Positions 26,284 through 39,152 of a stretch of 64,000 nt of DNA are shown one piece after another. The DNA comes from Trogon surrucura (lineage: Eukaryota > Chordata > Aves > Trogoniformes > Trogonidae), in assembly GCA_020746105.1 (NCBI GenBank), contig CM036634.1:3169556-3233555 (forward strand), given 5' to 3'. Each line of letters opens with the position of its first letter. Position 1 is the stretch's first letter. The translations under genes were made by a program, and so were the position numbers. Below the pieces are notes generated by a model that did not search any database, had not been told where the DNA came from, and worked only from the letters and a program-made list of their open reading frames with translations.

Positions 26284-28339
26284 GTTACTGTAGTATCCGT
26301 TCTTTAAGCTATTTATGATCTTATCTCCAGTTCTGGACCGAGAAGTGGGATCTGAGTGTGTGAGAACTACTCAGGGAGGAAAGTCTGCTAGGTTGTAATA
26401 ATTGGTGACTCGACGTAGCAAAATAATCTAGTCCGTGCTGTGTTAGATTGATGGTTGTTTCACTTACTGCAGAAGTTCTGCAGGTGGGTGATAGCGGAGC
26501 CTAACGGATGCTGCAAACCCAGGCTGGTGCTTGAAGCTGCTATTACCCAGACCAGCTTTTCTACCTTACTAAAGAACAGGGACAAACAGATCTAGAGCTT
26601 GTCCTGACAGAAAAATGCATTGCATTGTATTCTGCTGAGACCAAGCCTTCATAGCGCACACAGAAAATCACTGCTCGGTAATTCCACCAGGAAACCGAGA
26701 AACGAAATCCAAACACGATGAACACCTCCAAAGCCCTCAGCATTGATCTGTGCTGATCAGTAAGAGCTGATGAACGAGGTGTAAGAAATCGGGCTAGAAA
26801 GCTCCACACCCTCTCCTATGTGGTTCTCTGGACACACATCGCTGAACTTGCTGTGTAGACGAGTCTTTGAGAGGGAATGCATTTGTGGATTTCATGTCTG
26901 TGAACTTCATGGTTACCCCAGTATGAGCAGAATAAAGAAGGCTTAGAAATGCTGATGAAGTTAGTTAGTATACTGGAACATTCCTGTAGATTTCTATAAG
27001 TTCAGAAAAACTGTAGAAAATTATACTCCCTAGTAATTTCCAGAGCTAAAGTCTGAGCTCACTTCCAGTAGTGCAGCTGCTGTAAATTTGCACTAATTAG
27101 CAGTAGTCTGAGTAATTTGGGGAGTAGTTAATGTTTTGGCATTTGTATGCTTATTTGTTTTTCTCTTTGGAGGATTAGGAGGAAATATATCTGTGTTGCA
27201 CATTGGATCTGGGAGCAGGAGGGGGTGTTTTTGCTGCCAATTTCAGACCAGATTTCCCGCCTGTGTGGAGCGTGTTGGTAGAAGTGGAGCTCAGGACATG
27301 GCCAAGGTCTCGAACACGCAGACCCCCTATGGCTTAGCACAAACAATTCTGTCCATTGGGTATTTTGTGTTTCTGGAGGCAACCTTGAATCTGTCTGTGC
27401 CCTTTCTGTGTGGGGAAGGGTAAGGATCTGAAGGAACGTGACGTGCTTTCAACAAAATCGCTCCCGTCTGTGAGAGGCAGATGAGACATGAGCTTTCAGG
27501 ATGGTGCCTCATCCTGAAAATATTCCTGATTCACAGGCAGCATTTTTGCTTAGGCTGAAAATTAGCGATTTAGAACTGAGTTGCTATGCCTCTTCTTTCT
27601 GTTACCTTCCACTCTTGGAAATGACCAGGGCCACAGCAGCAACTGTCTTACTCTTGCCTGCGTGGAGACCTTAATAACATAACCAGGGATGAAACATATA
27701 TCCAAAGTATATGTAACAAAGTGGGAGGCATCCTGCTCTACTGTTTCACGCCTCCTTTAGTTTCAAAGGTCTTGTACTTCACATGGGTGGATCTGTCCTG
27801 GTCACCTGTTCTGTAGGAGACCCAGCTAAGGTCAGGCTCATAGCACTAAGCTCATAACCTGTATTTATCAGAGCTAAGAGATCTAAAGACTAGATACTCA
27901 ATTTAAGCTGGTTGTCGAGGCTCTCTTTGTTATTGGTGAATGGGTAGGGGGAAGTCACGCTCCCTGTTGCAAGGGGGTAGGACTAGATAAAACAGCTTTC
28001 CCACTTCAGAGTGAGCCTGGGGTCACCAGAGTGATCTAAATATCTAATCGAGGCGGAGGGAAGGAGGGAAGGGCCCCATGCAATTGGTTAGTAGCAGGAC
28101 AGGAGCAGAGCCCAGGTTTCATAATTTCCCAGTCCCAGCACTTCCACCTTGTTTATTATCCTAATATTCCCTGTCACCTGGGTTTACAAGCATCACACTT
28201 CAAACAGGAGAAAGGGGAGATGTCACACGTGACTACGCTGGGGGTGCAATTGCCTCTTAGGTGGACGTCAGAGCCTGCTACTGGAAGATAAGGGAGGGGT
28301 GACAAGGGACCACCTGCCTCAGCGAGTGCAGGCACTCGC

Positions 28340-28700
28340 AATTACAGGTGACCATGTAATAGATGCTTAATCCAGAGGGGTCCCCAGAACATCCACCGCA
28401 TACGCTGCAGGCCATAAAACACTTCCCAACACCCTATAACAAATTTAAGACCATTAGTACAAAAGACCAAAAGCCACAAAAACTCGAACATGCAGGAGAG
28501 ATCAAGGGCATTGCCAGTGTCCCAGGTCTCGGCAGTAGCAGGGAAATTGTTAGGTGAAAATGTCCAGATGATCTTAGGAAGTGGACCATGGCCCACCCTA
28601 CAGAGGAAAGCAAGAAAACCTTACCAGTCCCTGCCAAATCTGACCCGAGGGGAAATTCTTTCCTGAATACAGGCCAAAACCCAAAGTAATTGCACATGTA
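28340..28700. mobile_element. Possible ancient CR1/L3-like retroelement fragment
   Basis: The end of this stretch has the word order seen in old amniote CR1/L3 copies: a CTGCCAAATCTGACC block, then GGGGAAATTCTTTCCTGA, then an A-rich part. I recognise it from memory of the family consensus, in which CTGCCAATCTGACC precedes GGAAAATTCCTTCC. The upstream part is also A/C-rich in the way such copies are. The copy is heavily diverged, and orientation and exact ends are uncertain. Confidence 0.45.
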
Positions 28701-28719
28701 CTCTTTAAAAATGGATTTT

Positions 28720-31700
28720 ATTTAGGAGAAACACATTGTCATCATCATCCTGTAAACCGCACCAAATGTGTGCTAAGGACTTCCCGTAGAAAGAGAAATG
28801 GAAAGGCTATAGATTTTTGCAGATAGGCTGCAGTGAGTGAAGTACCTCCATCCCACCACGACTTGACTGGTACTAGATGGAGAACCCTCTATAGATACCC
28901 CAGGTTTCTTGGGGAAAGAAGCATTACTTGGCTGGAGCTGCTTTTTTTTTTATTATATGTTTTTTCTTTCCAGAGTCCCCAGGCAGCTGTGATATATTGG
29001 ATTTATGGCTTGTAATCAATCTCAGTCTTTTGAAAACGAGACAAAACTTTTTGGAGGGTTTCCTCAAGATCCTGGCTGGAGGAACCTTGCTGAGGGTTGG
29101 TATATCCATCGTGTTTGATTTAGCATAAAGCAGCTACTCTCTGCCTCCAATGAAACTCTCTCTGATGCACAGGGCTTGTAAAAACCCTAAGTACCACTTA
29201 AATCCAACAGATACTGAAGGACTTGTTCTCAGGGCAAATTTGCTTCTCTTTCCTGCAGTCCCAACCCAGAATGTCTCTTTTCCATCTCTGTTCACTTTGA
29301 CTTGACTTTCTGTTCTCAGTTATGGCAGCAATTGCAGCAAGAGCTATCTATGCTGCAGTTTCACCATGCCTGTAGAAGCAAATGGATTTTAGAGTGCTTG
29401 CCAGTAAGACTTTACCCAGATTAGAGGGCTGCTGAGTTTCCAGCCTTACTAATGTAGCCAGCTCTATGTTCTGGATAGAATTAAGAGAGGGGCAGGGAGG
29501 GAATGAACAGGCGTCACTTGTTCTCTTATATCCTTTTGCAAAGTTGTATGATGCTGAAGCCCTCTCTTTCCATGATGGATGAGCCCACCACGGGATCTCG
29601 CAGTACTTGCCCTGCCCAAGACCTTAGTACTAAGTAATGATATAATGAAAACCTCCACCGTTTTACAGCTGAGCCCACAACTCCTCAAAAAAATGGTCCA
29701 AAATTGCACAGAGATCTTTTTTTCCATGCTCCTGCCCAGTGTTTGAGACCCAGAGATGTTGCCTTTATGGGTTGGGGGAGGATCGTGACCAGTTTGGGAC
29801 CATCTGCGTGCGTGGGATGTGTTGCCATCCCTATGACCACTTGTAATAAGGACACCTGCACACAAGGGACTATAAAGACACCACCCAGCCAGTTCAGAAG
29901 CTGCCACTGGGTAGGAAGCTCTTATCCTCAGACTTTCAAAAAAGCTGTCAGAAATGTAGGTATTTGCCTCTGACTGAAATTGAAGTGAACACTTAACTGT
30001 CTTGATCTAGTGCCACAGCTGTGTTGTGATGAATGCAAGAAACTGGCATCTCCAGCTCCATGGGGAGAACAAGCCCCAGTGAGGGACTTCCTTAGGGTGA
30101 GATGTTCCTGCAACAACCTTGTTTACCACGGGTGGATCTGTTCTCCTCGCTCCATCACGACGATCCCTGTTCTGGCTGTGCTGAGGAACCTCTCTGACCC
30201 TGGGAAGGTGGCTCGCAGGCAGCCTGGGCAGCAGCTGCTGTTTGAAACCCTGCTTGTCTGAAATCTGGTGGCAGAAAAACTTTGAGGGAGTGCTGTGAGC
30301 AGCAGTGGTCTTTCCAGACTGTCCGGCTGACCGGCAGTGGTGATCCAAGACAGGGTAACTGATTCAAGCATCTGCACCTTCATGCTTCTTCCTGGCCCTG
30401 AATCTGCTCTGGGTGGACATCTTAGGGCCAGCCACACTCTGAATTCATTCTGAGGATGCTCAGGCTGATTTCTGAGATTTCTGGCAGCTTGGATTTGATG
30501 GGGGGCTTGCTGCAGGCTCCCTTCTCACTTCTGGAGAAAGCCAAGAGGAGAGTGGTCCATGCTTAGAGCTGCCAGACCCCTGCCCAGCTCCCACCGATGT
30601 TTCCCATGCAAGCCCTTGCTCATCCAGTTGTTGCTATAAAAAAAATAAAACAAGATTTAATGACAGGTAACCTGTTAGTTTAAAGAAACAAGTGTTGCTG
30701 AGAGGGTGTTGGCATTTATTTTTTTTCTTAGTAGGAGGATTTATATCTGGAAGGAGGAGGTTAAAAGCAAAAGTCAATGTTAAGTTAAAGCATGCTTGAA
30801 AGGTAAAAATAGCTCAGGTTGGACTAGGTGAGGAGAAGAGGAGGTTGTGCTATTTCCATTAAAATTGACATTTGAGCAGAGGTTGAGCTTGAAACTTTGA
30901 CAAGACTGTGTACATCCCCTTTGGAGACTTCTCCTGCAAAGCCGGGGTGGCACGGCTTTCCCTCCTGATGATTGCTTGCTCATTTGTGTGCCCCTTTTGT
31001 GTGTTGGAGAAGTTCACTAAAAAGTGGGATCGAGGATATTTTCTGAAATATGCCTATCAAAAGCAGCTCTTACAAACCCCTCTTCTGCTGGGGATTTGAT
31101 CTGGGAGCTAATTGACATGCTCCTCTTTGTTCTTTTGTGTGAGGGTAAAATAGTAAAGGATGCATTCAGGTTACGTTCTTGTTTCTGAAGATGCCATGGG
31201 GTCTTTGCCTGGACTTTATTTGAGCTCAATTCCTCCGTGCTTCAGCACCTGCTGAGCCTCAAGGCCAGGGCTGGAGCACAGTCACTGGGATGTGGGTCTC
31301 AAATCACTGCATGGCAGGGCTGAGACTTTGCCTGTTCCCATGGGGCTTGGCCTTGCCCCCACACTCCTGACCACAGAGGGTCCAAAGGGATGTGAATGGT
31401 TGCTTCTTCTTCGGAAACTGCTCAAAGGAAATCATACGCCCAAAAAAAGACATGGAAAGGCAAAAGATATGAGCACAAAGGGAAAAAAAACAACCTCACA
31501 AACCAACAAAACAAGAAAATCCAATCTGCTCCAAAAAAGCCTCCAAACCCCCACCTCCCTTCCACTTCTCCACGATTTCGAGGGGGTGGTTTGAAGTGGT
31601 GAGACCTGGTTTCACTCAGCTGAGGGGACCATCCTGCCAGTGCTACAGTAGCAGGACAGACCTGGGTCCAAAGGCCCCCATAACCCCAACCCGCCGAGCT

Positions 31701-32400
31701 CTGCCGGGCTGGGCAGAGCCCTCAACAGCATTAATAACCCCGGGGAAGGTTCATGCTGGTCTGGCCAGAAGAGGCCTTGCTGAACACGGAGCCCTGAGCC
31801 AGTCGGAGGGGTCAAGCTAATGTTGACACTGGGGCCTTTGATTGTATTTGATTCATGTGCGTACACCACTGGTAGGTCAGATGGGTCGTTAATCCCCGAG
31901 TCCCTTCCCCCTTCCCTAGGAAAAAGAAAAAAAAAAAAGGAAAATGAGAAATAGGTTTAGTGGGTGCCTTCCCAGCTCACCTCAGGGCTTGTGATGTGAG
32001 CTGGCTGCAAGGTCTGGGTGTTCAGAAACATGTTTCCTCTGTGCTCTGGGTTTTGTGGTTTTTGTTTTTTTGGGGTTTTTTTGGTTTGTTTTTTTTTTAC
32101 AGTTTAGACTAAAACACGTTGGAAGGGAAAAGATATCTCAACTCGTGCATGGAGCAGGGCTGGGGCTGGTGGCAAGAAAGTCGTGGTGCGTTTCAGGAGG
32201 ACCCAGGCTCCCTGAAAAGCTGCGGGAGAAAGTCGGTGACTGTTTTGCTGTTTGCATTTAATCCCAGGGATTAAAATTCCATTTAATCTCAGCACAGGGT
32301 GGGTTGGAGGAGACGAGATTGATGCAAAACTGTGTGCATCTCCATCTGCTGTCTGTCCATAGGACAGAGCTTTTACTCTGCTTGAATGCTCACTCGTAGG
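28720..32400. other. Non-coding DNA, CpG-poor
   Basis: No exon or element is recognised. Short A-rich and T/G-rich tracts occur at 31480-31520 and 32050-32100. CpG frequency rises abruptly after about 32400. Confidence 0.5.
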
Positions 32401-32906
32401 CGACGTGAAGGTTTCATCCAGCTGATAAACGTATTTGGTGTCTCAGAAAGACCTAATAAGCAGTTTCTGGTCGCTCTCAGTCAACACACGGGACCGAGGT
32501 GCAGGGACAAGCCCTCCTCGGTGGATGGTGCCGAGGGAGTGATTCCTGAGGGGAAATGGGGATGGAAATTCCTCCCCCGAGGGCGATCCAGCCAGCGGCT
32601 GCCCCGGGGGGACTACCCAGGGGGTGAGTGGGGGCCGAATGGCAGCTCTGCCCTTGTCCGGGGCTGCGGGGCTTCCCCTTGTGCCCCAGCCTCAGTGTGT
32701 GTGCGGGTGAGTGGGAACGAGGAGAAAAAAAATCTCGGGGGATTTGGAAAAGGAACAGTCCGGGGAGCAGCAGCGGAGCAGCGGGGTCCTGGGGGGACGG
32801 CACCCTCTTTGGAGGCTGAAAATAGCGTCTGCCGGGCTCCGGGGCTGGGGAGGATGCTGTGGGCAAATGACCAATTAGGGAATCTTTGTCAGATTCGGGA
32901 AAGCCA

Positions 32907-32954
32907 AGATAAGTCTCTTTTATCAGCCTATAAAAATACCACTTTCACTTATCT
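32907..32954. promoter_or_regulatory. GATA-site cluster around a TATA/MEF2-like core
   Basis: Three GATA sites fall within 48 bases: AGATAAG at 32907-32913, TTATCAG at 32920-32926 and CTTATCT at 32948-32954. Between them, CTATAAAAATA at 32929-32939 fits a TATA box and nearly fits a MEF2 site. A CACTT (NKX2-type AAGTG) at 32946-32950 overlaps the last GATA site. GATA4/5/6, NKX2-5 and MEF2 are core cardiac regulators, so this could be a heart promoter or enhancer of TBX5. Function is inferred only. Confidence 0.4.
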
Positions 32955-34812
32955 GGAGCTACCTACGCCGCCCAGCTGCGGGAGCCGGGAGGGGGGAGCG
33001 GAGCCGCTCTGCTCCTCAGACAGAGGAGGAGTTACGGATGTGCTTGACAGCGAGGAGGGGGCTCGGAAAACTATTTTCGGCTGGAGAAAAAACCTCCCCC
33101 AGGAGCCCACCAACTCCCCTCGCCACAGCTTTGCCGGGGCGGGAGGCCCCGCTCCGTCCCCAAAATGTTGCCTCTCCCTCTTAGTTTCCCCCTTTTCCCT
33201 CTGAATCATGCCAGGCGGCAGAGAAACCGAAGAATTATTAGGGAAAGAAGCACCCACGAGCACGAGTGGGTGCCACGGGTGTGATAACCCGAGCCCACTG
33301 GGTGCGGGCAAGGATGCGAGTGGGTAGAAATTGGCTCCGTGCCTGTCCGGGCACGTAGCTTGCCATGTTTATATCGAAATACTTAGATCCACGCAGTCAC
33401 CCTCACCCCGTGGACTGTCACGTCCGTGGGATGCGGGTGTTTTCTGAACACCCAAACGCGTTCTGTATCCGTGCATCTGCATCTAAAGGCATCTCCGTAT
33501 GGATACCGGCACGGAAAGAGAGGATCAAGACATGGAGAGAGTGCTAACATGCATTCCTACTGTGGGAAAACATGCTGCACTTTGATTATTTTCTCTGTGG
33601 TTTCCAGTCTGTTTGGGCTGTAGGAAAACGATCAGATAGAGCGTGGAGGAGGGAAAAGAAAACCCATCAGGCAACTCAAATCAAATCAATGCTTTCTAGG
33701 TTTTTCATGCGATGCTGGTGGAGAGAGAAAATGCGGTGGAAAATGCTGTTTTCGTTAAAATACCCCAAGCAGGATTGCTCAGGTTGGGCCTCGGGGTGGG
33801 AGGAGGGTGGGGAGGTGGCGGCTCCCCTTCGTCCCCCCGAGGTCCAGGCCCACAGGACACCTCCTCACTATTTTTTTTTTTTTTTTTAAGGCAGAACAAG
33901 CAAATCTGGCTGACACAGACAAAGCCTCTGCACGAAGCTTTAACCCAAGGGGGTGGGAGAACTAAACCTCGGCTGTTGTGGGTAGGGATAGACCCGGGGC
34001 GAAATCTCCCTTCTTTGGGCTTGGCCAGGCAAAGGTTTGCACCGAACTTTTTCTTGAGTCGTTCCTTTTTCGAGAAATAAACCCGCGGGTGGGAAGCGGT
34101 GACTCTGCCACCGAAGAAGGGGGGGACACTCAGGGGAAGGGGCAGCTTCTCCCATCGGGCCGATACCTTTAGCACAGATTTGCTGGAAGGGTTTCTAAAT
34201 TCTTTTCCAAATATAGCCCCAGGGTGGCCGCCTGCCTCCCCCATGTGCCCTTCACGGCTCCAAGCCGCAACCGCGGGACAGCCGTGACAACCCTCCCGAC
34301 CCTTACCCCCCGGGCCGTGCTCGTCAATCAGGAGGAAAGCCGACGGGGGTGGGGTTACTGCCACGCAAAACACGCGTGGAAGCGGCGGGTCCGAGCTTGG
34401 CTGCCTCCCGCGGCTGCCTTCCACTTTCCCTAGGTTTCAAGTAGGTTTTTTTGAAGAGGGAATGGGATGTTTTGGTCCCATTCCCCCTGCTATCACCCCT
34501 CCGGCCCTTTCCCGGAGGAGGAGACCTTCCCCGCTGTCCTGTCCGGACGCAGCGAAAAGGGGCCAAGGATTTCTCCTTCTACCCCTAATCTCCCAAAACG
34601 CATTGAAGGATAGGGAGAGACACACACACTGCTGGGTGGGGGGGGTCGGGAAGTGCCTGAAGGAAGCGCTCAGCATCCTTGGGACACGCATACCAGTTTT
34701 GGGAGAGACATCTGGGGTGGGGGGACCCCTCCCCACCGAGCTCTTACCCTGGGAGCCTTCAAAAATCATTTTAACATCGATAAATATGATCTCTTTCTCC
34801 CTTCCTTTCCAT

Positions 34813-34820
34813 TATAAAAG
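34813..34820 (+). promoter_or_regulatory. Candidate TATA box (TATAAAAG)
   Basis: An exact TATAAAAG lies between CpG-rich segments. Its predicted start would be near 34845. It is one of several TATA-like sites on this strand upstream of the first coding exon, so it could mark an alternative TBX5 start or be incidental. Confidence 0.25.
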
Positions 34821-37184
34821 GCTCCACCTGGGATATTTCTCCCCCATCACGTTTTTATAGAGAGATCAAGGACAAACCCGTTGCGTTGTGGTGGCGAGTC
34901 CTTGAGGGTATTTCCTCCCCCCCCCCCCCTTTTTTTTTTTTTCTCCTTCCCAAATGCTCTTCGGGGTAAAACTCGGAGAAGTTTCCAGTTCTCCCGCTGC
35001 AATTAAGAGGGAGAGAGAGCGAGATCTTGATTACTTCTGCTCGTTCCGATCGCTTCGGAGGTGGGGAAGGAGGGAGCGGGGGGGCGACGGGCGGGAATTG
35101 ATTTTAGATTTCTCTTTTATGTCGGGTCTGGTTTCTGGTGATTAAATTTCTCTCTTATGTGGACTGAACCTAGGGATAACTGATTAATAACATGCCACTT
35201 GGCGCCAACACGGGGTCTCGAGGCCTTTAATCGGCAAGATGCACAGGAGAACAGAGAGAAACACAGAGCAGGACAAAACTCCACCAACTATTTTAGCCTG
35301 CTGGTCTCTGCCTCGGCGGATTTTTTTTCTTCATCTTTTCAGTATTTCCTGCTAAACTCGTAAACTTTATTTGATTTACAGCTATTTCATGAACCTGCTT
35401 AAACTAACATGTGTTCCGTCTTGTCCAACTGAATCATAAAAAACAATCTTGGATCCAAATGAGGGTTTTTTTATTATTTTTTTTTTTTAAGAAACGAGTT
35501 ATTAATGACAGAAAATCGGCATTGTCTTAAACGGTGGCTACTCCGGCCCCCGGAGCGGGGAGGTTGGCGGTTCCTGAGCCCGGCAGCCACGGGGGGAGAC
35601 CCGGGCAGGTACTGCCCGGGCTCCGCCGAGGGAGGGTTTTGAGCGGAGATTTGAACGGTCGTTTCCCCTTAAAGAAAAAAAAAAAATTACTCGTTGGAAA
35701 TTAACGATTTCTAAGCGGACGGTACCCAAAATGTACTAGCAAAGCCTTTAACCCACAGCCCGTGTTGCTGGCAGCCTGCAGACACATACAGGAGCAGGTA
35801 ACAAGCACGTTTGTCTCAAAAAAACCACACAAACACACACACAAAACTAGTCAGGCAAGAAACGAGATCCTAATATTTTCTCGAATGCGTGAAAGTAAGA
35901 TTTTCTGTTTTCACGCAACCGCTTTTCAGCCTAGAAACATGAACGCTTAATATGCGCGGCACAGGTCTAAGCCTACAGCGATGGGAAGATGAAGCGCATA
36001 TAGAACATCGGGTTCAGCAAACCGAGTAGCCAAGACCAGGATCTATTTGCACCCAAATACTCAACCCTATTCCCCACCTCCGCCTGCCCGGAAAAACTCC
36101 CGGAAAAAGCTACCTGCGCCCCTCCAGAATTAGAGTCCTTACGCTGCGGCGCAGCAGAATAGAGCCGGGGCCCACAGCCAGCAAACGTCGTTGATACTTC
36201 ATCGCACACCCATTGGGCTCTGCCCGTCGCAAACCAATTTCTTTTCTGCGTGGGTAGCCGCGGAGACATCCGCGGCCGCGCAGTGCACTTGGGGCAGCGC
36301 GCAGGACCCCGGCATTTTCAGCTTGCGGCCTCATCCAGCCCTGATACAAACAGCAAGTTAAGGGGAAAATTCTCTTTTTCCCTCTTTTATTTTCCTCCTG
36401 TGACTTTTTCCCTTTTTTCCCCACACTTATCGTTTGCTGAAGTCAACAAAAAAAATTCTCAGGAGCTGTTTAGGTGATTCCTATAATCTGTATTTTCCCC
36501 GCGGGGATAAAATGTGTCTTTTAGGATGCCCGTGACACCCTCACGGACCAGGGTTAACGCGGTTCCCGACCGCGGAGCAGGGCTGAGGGGGCAGCAACCT
36601 TCCCGGGAGCATGTCGGGCTCCCGAAATTTGTGGTTATTTCGCGAATATAAAGGATAAAGGACGGCTCGGCTGCGCTTTCGCTCTGCGTTGTTTAGAGCA
36701 GGGGAAGAAAGCGAACGCGGTGGGGAGAGAAACGGAAAAAAAATAAAAAAGGAAGTAAAAAGGCAAGATGGATGAGGAAGGAGGAAAGAGAGAAAGAAAA
36801 ATGAGTTGGAAAGGAAGAGAGGAAGAAAATTTGTCGGTCTGAGGGAGCTGTGGGGGTGCCCCGACTGCCCCCTCCCCGCCAAGGGCTTGTCTCTCCGGGA
36901 GAGCCGGGGCCCCGGGCCGGTCCCGCCACCGTGGGGGGAAAGGGAAGAACAGTTACAGGTGTCACTTGGGCCGTCCTTTTTTATTATTATTTTTTTTTAA
37001 GCGACTGGTTCAAATCCTTTCAGCTCGGACTACTCTCCTCACCCCCAAACCCCCCGTTCCAGCCCCCACCTCCCAGTTCCCCTTCAAGGTCAGTGCAAGA
37101 TCACTTTCAGGGAAAGGCACGGGGCGCTGAAGACTTTCCCCCTCTTGCCCCCATTAGCTTTCTTCCCAGGGCGAGAAGGAAGGC

Positions 37185-37283
37185 CTTATCTGCTTTTATT
37201 TTCTCTTTCGGGCCGAGATAACGCCCTGATTGACACCCTGTTTGGCAAGAGCAGATTAGCCTTTCCATTCCGGCACCGATAAC
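37185..37283. promoter_or_regulatory. Candidate enhancer: three GATA sites and a PBX/MEIS site
   Basis: GATA-type sites occur as CTTATCT (37185-37191), AGATAA (37216-37221) and CGATAAC (37277-37283). Between the last two lies TGATTGACA (37227-37235), nine of the ten bases of the PBX/MEIS composite site TGATTGACAG. HOX, PBX and MEIS proteins are known inputs to forelimb TBX5 expression and GATA factors to cardiac expression. This makes a compact candidate regulatory element about 9.5 kb upstream of the first coding exon. Confidence 0.4.
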
Positions 37284-37839
37284 GAGCCCCTTACCATAGG
37301 GAGCATCAGTCATTGATCTGGTCGGGTCGGGGGATTCGATGGGCACCTTGCGCCAAAAAATCACCCAGACTAGTTCCCTGAGAGGGAGAGAAAAGAGAAA
37401 CGAAGCTTAATTCCTCCTTGCCCCTATGTCTATAGGAAAATTTGGGGAGGGGGCCGATCCCCAGCTCCCGCCGGCTTCAGTTAATTCCAGGGGAGATGTC
37501 TTTTTGGAGGCAGAGAGGGGAGAGAAAACAGATCCCTTTTGCTCCAGGGATGCTACTAGCTTGACTTTGAGCCTCTGACTCCCCTTCCCCGCTTGCTATC
37601 TGGAAAAAAAAAGGGGACCTCCATCCCATGGACACTCGTGGGAGGCTCCGAAGGACAGTGCCGTGCCCGCGCCACAGCCTTGCCTCTGCCCGGCTGCTGA
37701 TTTTTCATTTTCGTCACTGTTTTAAAGCCTGGAGTTCGCCTGGGAAATTAATGGGCTGAAGGGACGGGGGGAAACGGGTTTTAATTGCAAAGCTTTTTTT
37801 CTTTTTTTTTTTTTTTAAAGGTAGCCAGGAGGGCGGGGG

Positions 37840-37863
37840 AAAAAAAAAAAAAAAAAAAAAAAA
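37840..37863. repeat. Poly(A) run of 24 bases
   Basis: An uninterrupted adenine run, with a second run of 16 adenines at 37918-37933. No retroposon body is recognisable upstream of either, so these are treated as simple homopolymers. Confidence 0.85.
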
Positions 37864-38997
37864 GGACCGGACCCTAAACCATAAACTTTAGAAGAAAAAT
37901 GCTGTTCACCTGCAATTAAAAAAAAAAAAAAAAGGAAACCAACAAAGCTTAACCAAGGTATCTACCCCTGAAGGCTCGTCCAAGCATACAAATTCTAGAC
38001 TAAAAGCAGGGGTTTGTAATGGAAATACTGACAGAACTGTTTTGGCGTTGCTTTGACACAAACATCTTTCTGATAAACTTTCGAATCAATGCAGTCAGTC
38101 ACTGCTCCAGTAATAGAGAAAATAAACCAAAACCTAAAACAAACAAGCAAACAAAAAACCTCCAAACGAGTGAATGGACGAAAATGTTCCTAGAGAGGAT
38201 GATTATTTTAAATACTTGTTTTCTCCCAGGTGCGTATTTCGCCAAAGCGGGTACTCGGCCAACAGAAGGGAGTTAGTAAGAAAGAGAACTGGGCGGAGAG
38301 TGGAAGTAGATTACCTAAAAGTGGAAGGGAGGGAGGAATATCCCTACTACGGAGAATCTAAATCTCTGGGAAAGAAAGAAAAGAGGAAAAAAAAAAAAAA
38401 AGAGAGAGTTAGAAAGCCAAAAATGCCGCAGTATATAGGTTTTCTGAGGCAGGGCTGCGGCGTGCTGCCCCGGCCCTGGGCAGGAGGGAGGCTGCCGAAG
38501 AGTCGCCGGCTGCGGCCGAAGTGCAAAAAGCTTTTCGATTTGGTTAAGCCGCCCCAAGAAGTGATTTTAAAGGGTGTGCGGGGCGGGGTGGGGTGTGGGT
38601 GGATGGGGGGGTGAGTTCATGCTCAGCACTATTTCTTACTGCTGACACCTCGACCCCACTGCAAGCCAGCACCCCGGCCACCACCCCCCTTCCACCCCCG
38701 CCTTCCTCCACCTCTCCAGAGTAAAATCCGAGAAACCTCCAGGGCGAGTGACATCCTCCAAAAGAGAGCAAGAGGGCAGAGGGGCTGCTCAAGGCTCTGG
38801 CCATGCGGCCCCAAAAAAAGGGGTCTCCTCGCGGCCTGAAGCCCCTGGGCTGGGCGGCGGGGCCCGGGCTGAGCGGGCCTGATCCTGCGCTCCTGAGTGT
38901 GGCAAGGAGCTGAGCAACAGGGATCGAGCCCAGGGGAGTTGTGGAGAGGGCTCCGACCACCCCTCCTGCCCAGCCACGCACCCCCACGCCCACGTAG

Positions 38998-39003
38998 GTA
39001 AGT
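38998..39003 (+). other. Strong splice-donor-like site (TAG|GTAAGT)
   Basis: A near-perfect donor consensus in the region where TBX5 untranslated exons are expected. Nothing upstream identifies an exon body, so it is listed only as a possible end of an untranslated exon. Confidence 0.15.
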
Positions 39004-39056
39004 GCCCACGACGTGGGTGTTTGGGGACGTGGCTGCTGATGGACGCTGCGGGAGCT

Positions 39057-39152
39057 TATATATATATATATATATGGAGTATATATGGAGTGTGTATATA
39101 TATATATATGGAGTATACATATATATATGGAGTATATATATATATATGGAGT
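39057..39152. repeat. TA-rich minisatellite punctuated by TATGGAGT
   Basis: Alternating TA blocks of varying length are separated by five copies of TATGGAG(T). It is a degenerate array and not a pure dinucleotide repeat. Open frames across it read as Tyr-Ile repeats and are artefacts. Confidence 0.85.

Larger units (their letters stand above)
21700..28330. other. Non-coding DNA, CpG-poor
   Basis: I see no exon in this region. It holds short simple repeats listed separately and otherwise unremarkable sequence. A 9-bp inverted pair, GGCTAAGGT and ACCTTAGCC, occurs within 22129-22183 but is too short to interpret. Confidence 0.5.

Noticed and set aside
27980-28020. GGTAGGACTAGATAAAAC resembling a CR1 3' end
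   Set aside because: Only about a dozen bases agree, and the diagnostic TCCCTTCCAACC block and repeat tail are absent.
32386-33204. Plus-strand open frame of 272 codons
   Set aside because: CpG-rich DNA with few stop codons; no protein similarity is recognisable, and the frame runs through a GATA/TATA cluster.
33231-33275. Short inverted repeat GCACCCAC / GTGGGTGC
   Set aside because: The 8-bp arms are too short to stand out in GC-rich DNA.
33705-34424. Minus-strand open frame of 239 codons
   Set aside because: It contains polylysine from a thymine run and proline-rich filler from G-rich DNA; no domain is visible.
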